Shown: piece after piece, positions 23,600-34,650 of the stretch
Position numbering within the stretch: the stretch's first letter is position 1
How the letters are laid out: the number at the start of each line of letters is the position of its first letter
NCBI GenBank assembly: GCA_023333565.1
Contig: JAJKFH010002170.1
Span: 1 to 64,000, forward strand
Source: Puffinus mauretanicus
Taxonomy: Eukaryota; Chordata; Aves; Procellariiformes; Procellariidae
DNA length: 64,000 bases
Reading direction: 5' to 3'
Notes under the pieces: model-generated
Databases searched by the model: none
Told to the model about the DNA's origin: nothing
Seen by the model: only the letters and a program-made list of their open reading frames with translations
Made by a program: the position numbers and the translations under genes

Positions 23600-24110
23600 A
23601 ATATGGGGGAGTTTCCTCCTCCTCTTCCCCTTTGTCCTTCTCTTCCTCTTCCTCCTCTTCCTCTTGCCTCTTGCAGCCTTCTGTTCCCTCCTCCTCCTGT
23701 TTCCTTCTGTTGCTTCCTGTTGCCTCCTCCTCCTCCTCCTCTTCCTGTTTCCTTGTGTAGAATCCTCATCCTCCTGTTGCCTCTTGTTGTGTTCCATTTC
23801 CTTTTCCTCCTCTGGCCTCATGTTGCTTCCTCATCCTCCTCATCCTGTTTCTTCCTCTTGCCTCCTGTTGCCTCCTCCTCCTCCTCCTTCTGTTGCCTCC
23901 TGTTGATTCCTGTTGCATCCTCCTCTTCCTGTTGCCTCTTGTTTCTTTTGTCTCTTCCTCCTCCTTTTGCTTCTTCCTGTTGCCTCTGGTGCCTCCTCCT
24001 CCTGCTAATGCCTTTTGCTACTTGTTGCTGCCTCCTCCTCCTCCTCTTCCTCCTTCTCCTTCTCCTCTTCCTCTTCCTTTTCCTCCTGTTGCCTGTAAAA
24101 GTCAGTTCTT
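23600..24110 (+). repeat. Polypyrimidine tract with CCTCCTGTTGCC units
   Basis: About 500 bp of almost pure pyrimidine on the plus strand made of variants of CCTCCTCCTGTTGCCTC. A similar tract, with CCTCCTCCTGTTCTTCC units, occurs at 31,470-32,010. Mirror-symmetric purine-pyrimidine runs of this kind can form triplex structures. Open frames here encode only Leu/Pro/Ser or Arg/Lys/Glu runs and are not genes. Confidence 0.85.
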
Positions 24111-24113
24111 CAT

Positions 24114-24590
24114 TGTCTAAGGAGGGAGGAAGGGACACTTAGTATAGCATTTCCAAGGGAATTTATTCTTTTATATTTCAGCAATGCGCATAGCAGTGCC
24201 CCAGCCTAATGCATGGAGGACCCCGATACAGAGGCAAGCAGGTTTATGTATGTTACAATACAGTTGTGCAGACCAATCAAATCACTCGTGTTAAGGGGTG
24301 GGCTAATCCGTTACTATTGCTCGCGTATTCGGTATGTACTTGTCCCACGCAGGATCAGTACGTGCTTGTCTCGTGCAGGTGGTGCAGTCGTGTGGTGTGT
24401 TAATCCTCATTGGTCTAAACCCATGTCCCGTGCAGGTGGAGGGGGTTATCCTGGATTCTGGCCGGTTGCAGTTCTGGCCATGGTTACACTCCAGGTTTCA
24501 TTGAAGGACAAATCTTGTTGTTTTGCTGTTGGTATGGGGTTTCTCAGCTGGCAAGAGCTGGCTTAGGGTGGGTGTTCAGGTCACATCGAC
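24114..24590 (-). mobile_element. 3' LTR of a decayed ERV1 provirus
   Basis: On the minus strand TATAAAAG (24,175-24,168) and AATAAA (24,167-24,162) lie side by side. The left end TGTCTAAGG at 24,114 would be the 3' terminus. The right end is placed near GTCACA at 24,585. It stands just downstream, in the minus sense, of retroviral coding remnants, which supports the 3' LTR reading. Left boundary fairly sure, right boundary approximate. Confidence 0.55.
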
Positions 24591-24849
24591 CCCGAAGTAA
24601 AAGCTATAGTGTCAGGGAGCGTTCATTCTTCTAAGTCATATTGCAGTTAGCATCTTGTCTTCCACCTCTTCTTTAGTCCATCAGGACATCTTTACTTAAT
24701 ATAATACTTGGGAGTTATAGTATTACAAAGAAAAAGACAATGTTTAATACTTGCGTAAAAGACAACAAAAGTGAATAATCATGAGTTTTTGTGCCCATTG
24801 AGTAATATTAGGAAACCTTGACATTAGCCAATTTTAAAGCACCAAAAGT

Positions 24850-25578
24850 TTGGTCTTGTCCTACTTCATGTAGGACTCGTAAATGAGTTTTAATTTGTTA
24901 AATATCTCCTTTAGATTTTGATTTTGATTGACGTAAAAGTACCAGCTAGTATTAATTAGAGCACTGACTCCACCTTGTGCTGCTAACACGTAATCTTAAG
25001 GCCAATCTGTCCTGAATAACTATTTGTGAAGGCATATTTTTACGAATTAAGTGTTTCTGTGGTAGGATCAGTTTCTGCCGTCTGGTCCTTTTTTACATGA
25101 GTGTGATGAATCCAGAAATCTCTACCCTCCTCCTTTAGTACAGAAAAAGACATCGGTAATACAAGAGAGGGTTCTTTCTATTTTGGAGACAAAACATTTT
25201 TCCATTCATGTACCTTCATCCCTACTTTACCCCCTGGAGAAAAGGTATGGGATGATCCCTCTAGTGGTATTGGCTGTGCCAATTGGGCCTGATTCTGATT
25301 TTGGTTTATAGTTTGTTGAATATTTAGGATATATTGTGTTACTTGTTCATCCCCGGCTAACAGGCTTGTAAGAGTCCTTTTATTTGTTCTTTGTTCAAAA
25401 TGTGTGTTCTCGCTGAGGTTATAAATCCTCTTTGTTTCCAAATTTTCCTGTGGCATGGCACTCTCTGAAGGCGTATCGCGAGTCTGTGGAGATGTTAACC
25501 GATTTATCTGTGCTCAGTTTACAGGCTTCAGTTATGGCAATTAATTCGTCTGCTTGTGCACTTAGTCTGGGCTAATTA
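24850..25578 (-). pseudogene. ERV1 (gammaretrovirus-like) pol-env remnants
   Basis: Minus-strand pieces of an endogenous retrovirus appear in genomic order. An RNase H scrap at about 25,455-25,575 has TDSRYAF. An integrase C-terminal scrap at about 25,180-25,300 has HTFSPGGKVGMKVHEWK. An envelope transmembrane-subunit scrap at about 24,900-24,990 has ALINTSWYFYV. Large internal deletions join them, and stops and frame changes are frequent. At the place where gamma-type envelopes have a cysteine triad, the copy shows serine and tryptophan-tyrosine. It is an old non-coding relict in the host genome, followed by its LTR at 24.1-24.6 kb. Confidence 0.7.
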
Positions 25579-25647
25579 ACACTTAGTCACTTATTAACAC
25601 TTTACTTTCTGTAGTAACTGAACAAGCGCTCGCCGTCGACGTGCACC

Positions 25648-28290
25648 ATGTTCGCAACGAAGCAGCAGGACCCCGATTCGAGGGAGCAAGGTGAGAGCAA
25701 AGTATCCCTCCCCACAGTTCCCCATGGCTGGCAGAGGGGTTGTCGGGGCAGTCTGCATGTGGCCAAGATCGGTGGGAAGGCAGGAGCTCCCCAACCGCCC
25801 CGGGGCAGGGTCCCTTCTCTCCTCAGCAAGCGGGGCCCAGGCTGGGCTGTGGGCATCTGTTGGGGCAGCCATGTGCCTGCCATGCTCCCTTCTTCTCCAA
25901 AGGTCCCAGCCCTGCCCTTCAGCCAGCTAGGCAGGGACAGAGCAGGGCCTTAGGTGCGATCCCACAGGGTCGCTTCCCCTAGCCCCGCAGAGGTGCTCGT
26001 TCCCAGCGGCATTTGGTCTCTCTCCTCCAGCATGCATGCTGTGTCGCCGGGCAGAGGCTGATCCGGCTATCTGTGGGTGCAAAAGAGCGCAGAAAGGGCT
26101 CTGTGCCCACACGTATTGCCTGGTGAGTTCTCCCGGGGCTCCCTCCAGCTTTCTGCCAGGCATAGTCCCTTCCTTGCTGACCTAACGAGATCCTGGCCTT
26201 CTCTGCTCTGCAGTTTCTTGCCAGTGGGCTTTTTCTGCAAGAGAGCAGGAATGGGTTTCTCACTGAGGACACCAGACGCGCAATTCAGGAGGCAGCCCAG
26301 AAGGTGAGGACCCGGCAAGAGCAGGGAGGTTTGCACCAGGAGAGGCTTGCGGGAGCTCCGCCTGGACCCCAGGAAAGAAATCCCAGCCCTTCCACCAGCT
26401 CTGGGACAAACGCCTGCTCCCAGCTGCTCCACAGAGGCTCCGGCACAGGCAAAAGCCTCGTGCGCCAGGCAGATCTGCGGGACGTGAGCCAGCAGTGCCC
26501 ACAGCCTGCGCCTTGCCCAGAGGCGTGGGGCCGGCCACGCAGGCCCTGAGCCTGCCGCTGAGGGGGGCTGCTGTGCTCTTTCCAGCTCTGCTTTGTTTGT
26601 GGTGAGACGGGTGCCGCCATCACCTGCTGGGAGAAGGGGTGCGACCGCAGCTTCCATCTCCCCTGCGCCTCACAGGGTGAATGTGTCACCCAATTCTTCG
26701 GGCTGTACAGGTAAGGGCTGCCGGCCCTTGTGCAGGAGCCGCCTTGTCTTCAAGCCCCCTCCTGCCAGCAAGTGAGGAACCCACAGGGACACTTCCCAGC
26801 AGCCTGCCACAGCCAGAGCCAGAGCCTGGACACGATCTGGGGCTCCTTCGCACCTCCTCCGCCCTCCTCGCCATCGCCGGGGAAGGACTCAGCACTTCTC
26901 ACTTCACCTCACCCATCCCTTCTGTCTTCTCCCCAGGTCCTTCTGCTGGGAGCACCGCCCAGAGCAGGCAGTGCAGGCCAGTCCAGAGCAGAACAGCACC
27001 TGCATCATCTGCCTGGGCCTCGTGGAGGACAAAAAGTCCTACCGCACCATGATGTGCCCAGCATGCCAACACGCCTGGTTCCACCGGAGCTGCGTCCAGA
27101 AACAGGCTATCCATGCTGGCGTCCGCTTCCGCTGCTTGCATTGCCAAAGCAACGATCAGTTTGTGATGGAAATGCTCACCATGGGGATTCGAATCTCCAA
27201 GAGGTTGTTTTTTCTCTTCCCAACTCACAAGATGTCAGGCGCAAGTGTGGTGCCAGGCCAGGGACTGTCCAGGCCAGGGACTGCCTTCTGCTGTCCCCTG
27301 ACTTTTGTCCTCTGCTTCATGGAGGAGCTGGAAACGGGGTGGGGGTGGAAGAGCAGGGACAGCCTGGATCTGCCTGAGGCTGGGGCAGCAGGGGCTCAAC
27401 GCTTTCCCTTCCTTCTCCAGCAGACGACCATCACAGGAGAGCGACCAGGCCTTCAGACTGGTACATCAGAGGCACATCCGCTGCAAAGCCAGCAAGTGCC
27501 TTTGTCCGGGAGGCAGGGAGCAGGCAGAGGAAGAGGGGTAAGTTGCCAAAGCAGCAGTCTAGGGCTCTGCACAGGATCTCTGTCTTCCCACGTGCTCAGG
27601 GAGGAAGGCCTAAGGGTTCTGCTGGGCAGTGCCTTGCTTGTGTCGCTTTGTCCTCACAACCAGCAACCCGTTTGCTTCCCCAGGTCCTGGCAACTGCTCC
27701 TGTGCAGCTCCTGTGCTGCCAAAGGCATCCACCAACGCTGCTCCTACTTGAGGAACAGCACAACCACCTGGGAGTGCGACTGCTGTGCTGGCCTGGGCAC
27801 TGGTAGGAGGCAAAACACCTGGGTGCCCCTGCGCTGGGGCCAGGGACCAGGCTAGGCCTGGTAGCAAGGGCTTAGGGTAGGCTTGGCTCCAGGAGGGCTG
27901 TGGGCACCACCATGGCCTCTCCTGCCCCGGGGCTGGGTGGCCGTGCTGCTGACCTTCCTGCCTCCCCTCACAGTCTCCAGTGACAATTCAGAGCTTGCCA
28001 GCCCCAGCACCACCAGCCAGGCGGCATCGGGGCTGTCCCACGGCTCCCTGGTGTATGAGAGCAGCAGGCCCAGCACCGTCACCCAGGCACCACTGGAGCC
28101 ATCCTGCGGCTCCCCAGTGCCTGAGAGAAGCAGCTGCTCCAGCCATCCGGGGCAGACCAGATCCGACACCGCTCACGGTTACAGCGGCGGGCGCAAAAGC
28201 CATACAGCCGTCCTGGAGAACACCGCAGGACCAGCTGTGAGCCAGCCCCAAGCACTGAGCCCAGCAGCCGCAGCACTGCCTGGCAGATGA
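25648..28290 (+). CDS. PHF7/G2E3-like PHD-finger protein, eight exons, 389 aa
   Basis: Exons: 25,648-25,690; 26,031-26,122; 26,214-26,303; 26,586-26,710; 26,937-27,203; 27,421-27,537; 27,684-27,802; 27,974-28,290. All introns are GT-AG, phases match, and the joined frame is open for 389 codons. The protein has an extended PHD module (C16-x2-C19, H41, C44, then C77-x2-C80, C89, C94, H99, C102, C120, H123), a RING/PHD-like module (C139-x2-C142, C157-x2-C160, H166, C169, C183-x2-C186) and a third cysteine cluster in exons 6-7 (CLCPGGRE, LLCSSC, WECDCC), ending in a Ser/Pro-rich tail. This order is that of PHF7 and G2E3; human PHF7 is a histone-directed ubiquitin ligase acting in male germ cells. 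The start is the first ATG (cacc before it) and fits the family. The tail is frameshifted relative to a downstream repeat. It may be one of several lineage-specific copies. Confidence 0.88.
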
Positions 28291-28496
28291 CATTGGGGCT
28301 CTTACTTGGCGCTCTGGCGCTCAAGAGGAGCAGCTCCAGCTCCGCCAGGCAGGTGGCATCAGGGCTGTCCCGTAGCACTCTAGTGCTTGAGAGCAGCAGC
28401 CGCTCCAGCCACCCTGGGCCAGACCGGATCCGACACCCCTCACGGTTACAACGGCGGGCGCAAAAACCATACAGCCGTCCTGGAAGATGCTGCTGA
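28010..28496 (+). repeat. Tandem repeat within and after the last PHF7-like exon
   Basis: A unit of about 150-200 bp containing GCAGCAG...CCAGCC, GATCCGACAC and CGGTTACA-CGGCGGGCGC occurs at about 28,010-28,225 and again at about 28,340-28,490. The second copy encodes RLQRRAQKPYSRPGR before a stop at 28,494-28,496. The first copy lacks one base near 28,154 (gggcagacc against gggccagacc), so the gene reads another frame and stops early at 28,288-28,290. Confidence 0.75.
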
Positions 28497-28541
28497 CTAG
28501 TCATGTGCTGGCCGCAAGTGCTGGCCCCCATCCCCCAGCCC

Positions 28542-28547
28542 AATAAA
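28542..28547 (+). promoter_or_regulatory. Polyadenylation signal of the PHF7-like gene
   Basis: AATAAA about 250 bp after the stop codon and just past the second tail repeat, which suggests the transcript includes both repeat copies. Confidence 0.7.
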
Positions 28548-28559
28548 ATTAGCTGCTCA

Positions 28560-30647
28560 TTTCATCTGCACTGGGAGATCCCACACTCATTTGTCGGTCA
28601 TCCTCCTCTGCCTTTCTCTCGAGGGCAGCATTAGGAGATGGCACTTAGATCACTTGGCAAGGTCTCTAACTTTTCTTGGGTTCACCTTAGTTTCTGCTCT
28701 GTATAAGATTGTTGGCAAGCATTGAATTTGTGCAGCCTGTGCTCCTATTGAATTGTCTTGTTGCTTTTTGTCACAAAGCGGTTTGTCAGACAACTGTCTA
28801 GTGAACAAGGCTTCCAGTGATGGTTCGCTCTGGATATTCCAAAACAGGAGAGGGGTGTAAGTTAACATTTTTAAACTGGATGGACACAGCAGCTTGAATT
28901 TATTAAATGTCTTGGCATATGTCAGATCAGCTCTAATAGCATCCTTTGCATTCTAGTGATGCTGGGTAAGATCACACATCTTTAGTCTCGTGCTAGGTTT
29001 TCACCTGCAAACGCTTCTGTTTACTTCTTCCTGCATCTGCTTTTGTCGCTATAAAACCAACAGCTGGTCTCTGGGTCTTTTGCTTTGTAGTCAATGACAT
29101 TATTTTGTAGTTTAGTTCATCTGCATTTCTCTCTCTCTCTCTCACTCCCTCTCTCTTTTGGATAGCTGAATAATCTAATAACCTCTTAAAGAGAAGATTA
29201 ACCAGGTGCATATTCCTCTACTAAAGAATACAATGTAGGAGAGAAAGGCCGAAGTGTCTCATCAGGACACATGTAAAAATGCAATGTCATTGGCAGTTTT
29301 GGCCATGTTTGGCAGTGGTGGTTGCTGTAGCCCTGTGCTAGCTCAGTGCTTCTAGCTCGAATTCGGTGCAAAGGTTGCCTCTGAGTTTCTTGCTTGGTTC
29401 TGCCCGTGACTTTGGTTGGTGTGGGGTCGGTGTGGTTGGCTGGAGTGTGGCTTCATGCCTTACTTGCTGGGCTGATTTATCTGCTTTGGGAAGATTTGAG
29501 ATTTTGGACAGGTGGGACTGAAAGCAGGGAAGGCATCTGGCTTTGGGCTCTTGTGTGATTTCGTTAGTGCAAGGACGCTGACTACTTTTTGGCTTATCCC
29601 TGTTCAGTCCAGGTACATCAGCCTCCAAGAAAGGGAGAAGTGTAAAGGCAGCATCCTCCCCAGCAAGTTTTGTTCTAGGCATCTCTCTGTCTGATGTCCA
29701 CTTTGGAACTGGTGCCTATGAAGAATGATGTCAAGAGGTGCTGGGACTTGAGGAAGAACTACAGGCTGCATCAATGTGACTCTAGGGATTGTTTTGCACA
29801 ATGAAAGCTAAAGTGAGGCATACATCATTAAAGGGGGCTGTGGGTTAGACTAGATGAGCTACATCTGCAAGCCTTCCTACCTCAACATCTTCTCCAGTAT
29901 GGTGAAGAGATGTAGGTACATAAAATGTTCCAGGTATGAACAGAGGACATCAGGGATTTCAGTAGTGATAAGATTTTTTTTTTTTTAAATGTAATTGGAT
30001 TCCAGCCTTTGAAGTTGTGGCTGAAGCAGGGTGGCTCTCTCCCAGCCATCTTCTGCTTACATTGCTCTAAATAGCTTCCTAACAGCAACAGATAACTACT
30101 TTATCTGGCAGTAGCTTTGGATGAGAAACATTTCCCTTGCATTTAGCTCTTTTGCCAGAGGCAGGTCAGACAGGTTCAGACAGGTGCCAGTGTTGTAGAG
30201 CAAGGCAGGCGTGCAGCTCCTTCCACAACTCCTCCATGCTAGCTGCTGTTAAGCTGCTTTGCTGAAGGCACAATCCCTCATGCAAACCAAAACTGCTTCT
30301 TTGATTCCACTTCTCAGCATCTTCACACCCACTCGGAATAACTAGTGACTCTCACAGTAAAGGGAGCTCCTGCTGGGGTCCCTCACAGACCTGCAGCACA
30401 ACCTGTGTTGTTTCATGTATCCTTGGAAGACTTGAAAAGGGAGAGAGCATGAGGTGGCAATATTTGCTGCTGTTAGGAAACTATTTAGAGCAACGTAAGC
30501 AGAAGATGGCTGGAAGAGAGCCACCCTGCTTCACCCACAACCATTTAAATAGTGGCTAATGCTAAGCTGTGAAGCCATGCTATTTCAGGCCTCCGTCCTT
30601 GGAGGCTTTCTCGACCCCACTGGATGAACCCCCCAGCATCATGGTCT
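28560..30647. other. No gene recognised
   Basis: AT-rich sequence with a CT microsatellite near 29,130-29,155. The only structure seen is a pair of inverted repeats at 30,014-30,090 and 30,465-30,542, listed separately. Short frames do not look coding. Confidence 0.4.
30014..30542. repeat. Inverted repeat, about 77-bp arms, 374-bp spacer
   Basis: Arm 30,014-30,090 (through GAAGCAGGGTGGCTCTCTCC and CATCTTCTGCTTAC) matches the reverse complement of 30,465-30,542 with only a handful of differences. The spacer and outer flanks do not match. It could be two opposed copies of one short repeat or a large hairpin-forming unit. Confidence 0.75.
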
Positions 30648-31078
30648 TGTTGTCCGAAAAGCGGATTCGTGCCCGGCGTGCAAGTAACCAATTCCACACG
30701 CTCAGGAGAGAGATTGTTTTATTCAGGCCTGGGTGCTCGGTGGACTTGCCACAAATGAAGCACCCCTGGTCTAATCACCTTTCTGCTTATATCTATGCTT
30801 CTCCTACATATTTTAAGATTCTCTTTTACATATTCATTAAATTTCCAAGAACTAATTATAATGTTACATCATCCTAGACACATGCGCACTAAAGTCTTTG
30901 GGGTCTCCTTGAGGGTCTCGGGTGGTCTCTGGTGGTCGACAGGGTAGTGAACTCTTTGTGAACTTGTTCCTTTCTTTCCTTATAAGGTCGAGGTTTGTCT
31001 CCGAGCCACGTCTGGATCACGTTCATTTATGGTTCTTAATTTTAAGGTTAATCTTTACTAGAGTCTAACAATACTACA
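30648..31078 (-). mobile_element. Probable solo LTR
   Basis: Left end TGTTGTCCGAAAAGC and right end CAATACTACA make a TG...CA pair. Read on the minus strand there are TATA-like boxes (about 30,975-30,984 or 30,785-30,792) and AATAAA at 30,723-30,718, giving a U3-R-U5 order. No target duplication is obvious. Family not named. Confidence 0.55.
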
Positions 31079-31465
31079 CACCTGCAAACACAATACCTAA
31101 TTTTTTAAGCATCAAATCTTCATTGTTTTAAAATTACAGAAACGAACAGAACAGTATACAATGTTCGAAATTGCAAGACAAACAAACTATACGTACTACA
31201 TCAGTCTGACATCCTGGCTGGTGCTGCCTGGAGCTGGAGGGCTGCAGGAGTGAGGCCTCTCTGGTGTCCTTCCCAACTTGAATGAACCCATGAGCCTGTT
31301 ATTTCCCTGCTCTTTTTTTCCACCCTGCTCCCCCACACACTCCCTGCATCCACCCAGATCCATCCCATTCATCCGCCTTTGGTCCTTCCTCAGGAAGACC
31401 CTTTGCATGATGTTCAGGGTGCCTGCAAGATGCGCACGCAAGGCCTGCACGATTGAGGAGGGCTG
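31079..31465. other. No gene recognised
   Basis: Unique-looking DNA between the LTR and the pyrimidine tract. Confidence 0.35.
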
Positions 31466-31469
31466 CTGT

Positions 31470-32010
31470 TCCTCTTCTTCATTTTCCTCCTCTTCCTCTT
31501 CTTCCTGTTCCTTTTTTTCTTTGTCCTCTTCCATTTGTTCCTCCTGTTCCTCCTGTTCCTTTTGTTCCTACCGTTCGTCTTCCTGTTCCTCCTCCTGTAC
31601 CCCCTCTTCCTTCCTCCTCATGTTCTTCCTTTGCCTCTTTTTCCTTTTCTTGTACCTCCTCCACATCCTGTTCCTCCTCTTCCTTATCCTCATTCTGTTC
31701 TTTCTTCTCCTCCTCCTTCTCATACTCTACCTCCTTCTCCTTTTCTTCATCATGTTCATCCTCCTCCTTTTCCTCCTCCTCCTGTTATTCCTCCTCCTTT
31801 TGTTATGCCTCCTCCTCCTGTTCTTCTAGTTCTTTCTCCTACTTCTCCTGCTCTTCTTCCTCTTCCTGTTCCTCCTCCTCCCAATCTTTCTTTTCCTCCC
31901 CTCCCCGTCTTCCTGTTTATTCTTGTCTTGTTCTTCCTCCTCATCTTTTTGCTTGTCCTCCTCCTGTTCTTCCTGTTCTTCCTTTTCCTCCTCCTCATCC
32001 CCCACTAAAT
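31470..32010 (+). repeat. Polypyrimidine tract with CCTCCTGTTCTTCC units
   Basis: About 540 bp of nearly pure pyrimidine with units of TTCCTCCTCCTGTTC type, similar to 23,600-24,110. It lies immediately upstream of segmental copy B. The 183- and 188-codon frames across it are low-complexity artefacts. Confidence 0.85.
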
Positions 32011-32426
32011 CTAGTTTAAAGCTCTCCATAGAAGTCTGGCCAGCCTGTAGTCTAAGTAGCATTTACATATAGGAAGTAATCTAGATTTTTTTCCCCCTCC
32101 CCACAGCCCAGAGGATCCCGCATAGTTGTCCTCAGACTCAAAGGCAGAGAGAAATCCACAGTGGCCACACAACGATCACAGAGGCAGCTGTAGCCAAAAG
32201 CACCTGAGCCTGAGGATGGTAGGGAGCATGCTGATGTGCAGACAGGTAGGATGCTGAAGGGCATCTAAATTTCATCTAAATGCAAAAACTCATGGATCCA
32301 GCCACACCTACTACATTCAATTCCTGATCACCTTGGGTTAAGGTTCTCTAATCCTTGCCATTAGAACACCCTATAATTAGTTGCTTTTAACACTAACAAA
32401 ATAAGCTAAGGAGGGTGACCTTTTTT

Positions 32427-34650
32427 AGAATTATAGAATCATAGAATCATAGAATCATTAAGGTTGGAAAAGACCTCTAAGATCATTGAGTCCAACCGTC
32501 AACGCAACACCACCATGCCCACTACACCATGTCCCTAAGCGCCTCATCTACACGTCTTTTAAATACTTCCAGGGATGGTGACTCCACCACTTCCCTGGGC
32601 AGCCTGCTCCAAGGCCTGACCACTCTTTCAGAAAAGAAATTTCTCCTAATGTCCAGCCTAAACCTCCCTTGCTGCAAGTTGAGGCAATTTCCTCTCGTCC
32701 TATCACTGTTACTTGGGAGAAGAGACCGGCCCCCCCCTCGCTCCAACCTCCTTTCAGGTAGTTGTAGAGCGCGATGAGGTCTCCCCTCAGCCTCCTCTTC
32801 TCCAGGCTAAACACCCCCAGTTCCCTCAGCCGCTCCCCATCAGACTTGTGCTCCAGGCCCTTCACCAGCTTCGTTGCCCTCTCTGGACACGCTCCAGCAC
32901 CTCAATGTCCTTCTTGTGGTGAGGGGCCCAAAACTGAACACAGGATTCGAGGTGCGGCCTCACCAGTGCCGAGTACAGGGGCACGATCACCTCCCTGCTC
33001 CTGCTGGCCACACTATTTCTGATACAGGCCAGGATGCCGTTGGCCGCCTTGGCCACCTGGGCACACTGCCGGCTCATGTTCAGCTGTCGACCAGCACCCC
33101 CAGGTCCTTTTCCTCTGGGCAGCTTTCCAGCCACTCTTCCCCAAGCCTGCAGCATTGCCTGGGGTTGTTTTGACCCAAGTGCAGGACCCGGCACTTGGCC
33201 TTGTTGAACCTCATTGGCCTCAGCCCATCGATCCAGCCTGTCCAGGTCCCTCTGCAGAGCCTTCCCACCCTCCAGCAGATCAACACTCCCGCCCAGCTTG
33301 GTGTCATCTGCAGACTGACTGAGGGAGCACTCGATCCCCTCGTCCAGATCGTCGATAAAGATATTGAACAAGACCGGCCCCAAAACTGAGCCCTGGGGAA
33401 CACCGCTCGTGACCGGCCGCCAACTGGATTGAACTCCGTTGACCACAACTCTCTGGGCTTGGCCGTCCAGCCAGCTTTTTACCCAGCGAAGAGTGTACCT
33501 GTCTAGGCCATGAGCCGCCAGCTTCTCTAAGAGAATGCTGTGGGAGATAGCGTCAAAGGCTTTACTGAAGTCCAGGTAGACCACATCCACTGCCTTTCCC
33601 TCATCCACTAGGAGGGTCACCTGGTCATAGAAGGAGATCAGGTTGGTCAAGCAGGACCTGCCTTCCATGAACCTGTGCTGGCTAGGCCTGATCCCCTGGT
33701 TGTCCTGCACATGGCTCGTGAGCGCCCTCAAAACGAACCGCTCCATAATCTTCCCTGGCTGACAGGCCTGTAGTTCCCTGGATCCTCCTTCCGGCCCTTC
33801 TTATAGATGGGCGTCACATTGGCAAGCCTCCAGTTGTCCGGGACCTCCCCAGTTAACCAGGACTGCTGGTAAATGATGGAGAGCGGCTCGGCAAGCTCCT
33901 CCGCCAGCTCCCTCAGTACCCTCGGGTGGATCCCATCCGGCCCCATAGACTTGTGAGCGTCCAGGTGGTGTAGCAGGTCATTAACTGCTTCCTCTTGGAT
34001 TATCGGGGGTTTATCCTGCTCGCCATCCCTGTCTTCCAGCTCAGGGGGCTGAGTACCCTGAGGATAACTGCTCTGACTATTAAAGACTGAGGCGAAGAAG
34101 GCGTTGAGTACCTCAGCCTTATCCTCGTCCTTGGTGGCAACGTTCCCCCCCGCATCCAATAGAGGATGGAGATTCTCCTTGGCTCTTCTTTTGTCATTAA
34201 TATACTTGTAAAACCATTTTTTGTTGTCTCTCACGACAGTGGCCAGGTTGAGTTCTAGCTGGGCTTTTGCCTTTCTAATTTCCACTCTGTACAACCTAAC
34301 GAGATCCCTGTACTCTTCTTGAGTTGCCTGCCCCTTCTTCCAAGGGTGATAAACTCTCTTTTTTTTCCTGAGTCCCAGCCAGAGCTCCCCATTCAGCCAG
34401 GCCGGTCGCAGTCCCCGCCCGTTCTTCTTACGGCACATGGGGACAGCCCGCTCCTGTGCCTTTAAGACTTCTTTCTTGAAGAACGTCCAGCCTTCCTGGA
34501 CCCCTTTGCCCTTCAGGACTGTCTCCCAAGGGACCCTCTCGACCAGTGTCCTGAGCAGGCCAAAGTCCGCCCTCCGGAAGTCTGTGGTAGCGGTTTTGCT
34601 GGCCCCCCTCCTTACTTCACTAAGTATTGAGTATTCTATCATTTCATTTT
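32427..34650 (-). mobile_element. CR1 LINE, 5'-truncated in the endonuclease domain
   Basis: The 3' end is at 32,427 with ATAGAATC octamers (reverse of ATTCTATG). Minus-strand frames at 34,642-33,728 and 33,746-32,862 cover the end of the endonuclease and the reverse transcriptase. A short deletion near 33,757 shifts frame within NYRPVS. The catalytic box reads SADDTKL, with Ser in place of the usual aromatic residue. The matching point in segmental copy A (about 14,637) is uninterrupted, so this insertion is younger than the duplication. Confidence 0.92.

Noticed and set aside
23576..24142. 188-codon Leu/Pro-rich open frame
   Set aside because: It follows a pyrimidine-only repeat in which stop codons are rare by composition; other frames are equally open.
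31278..32019. Overlapping 157-188-codon frames rich in Ser, Leu and Phe
   Set aside because: Low-complexity translation of a polypyrimidine tract, open in all plus frames.
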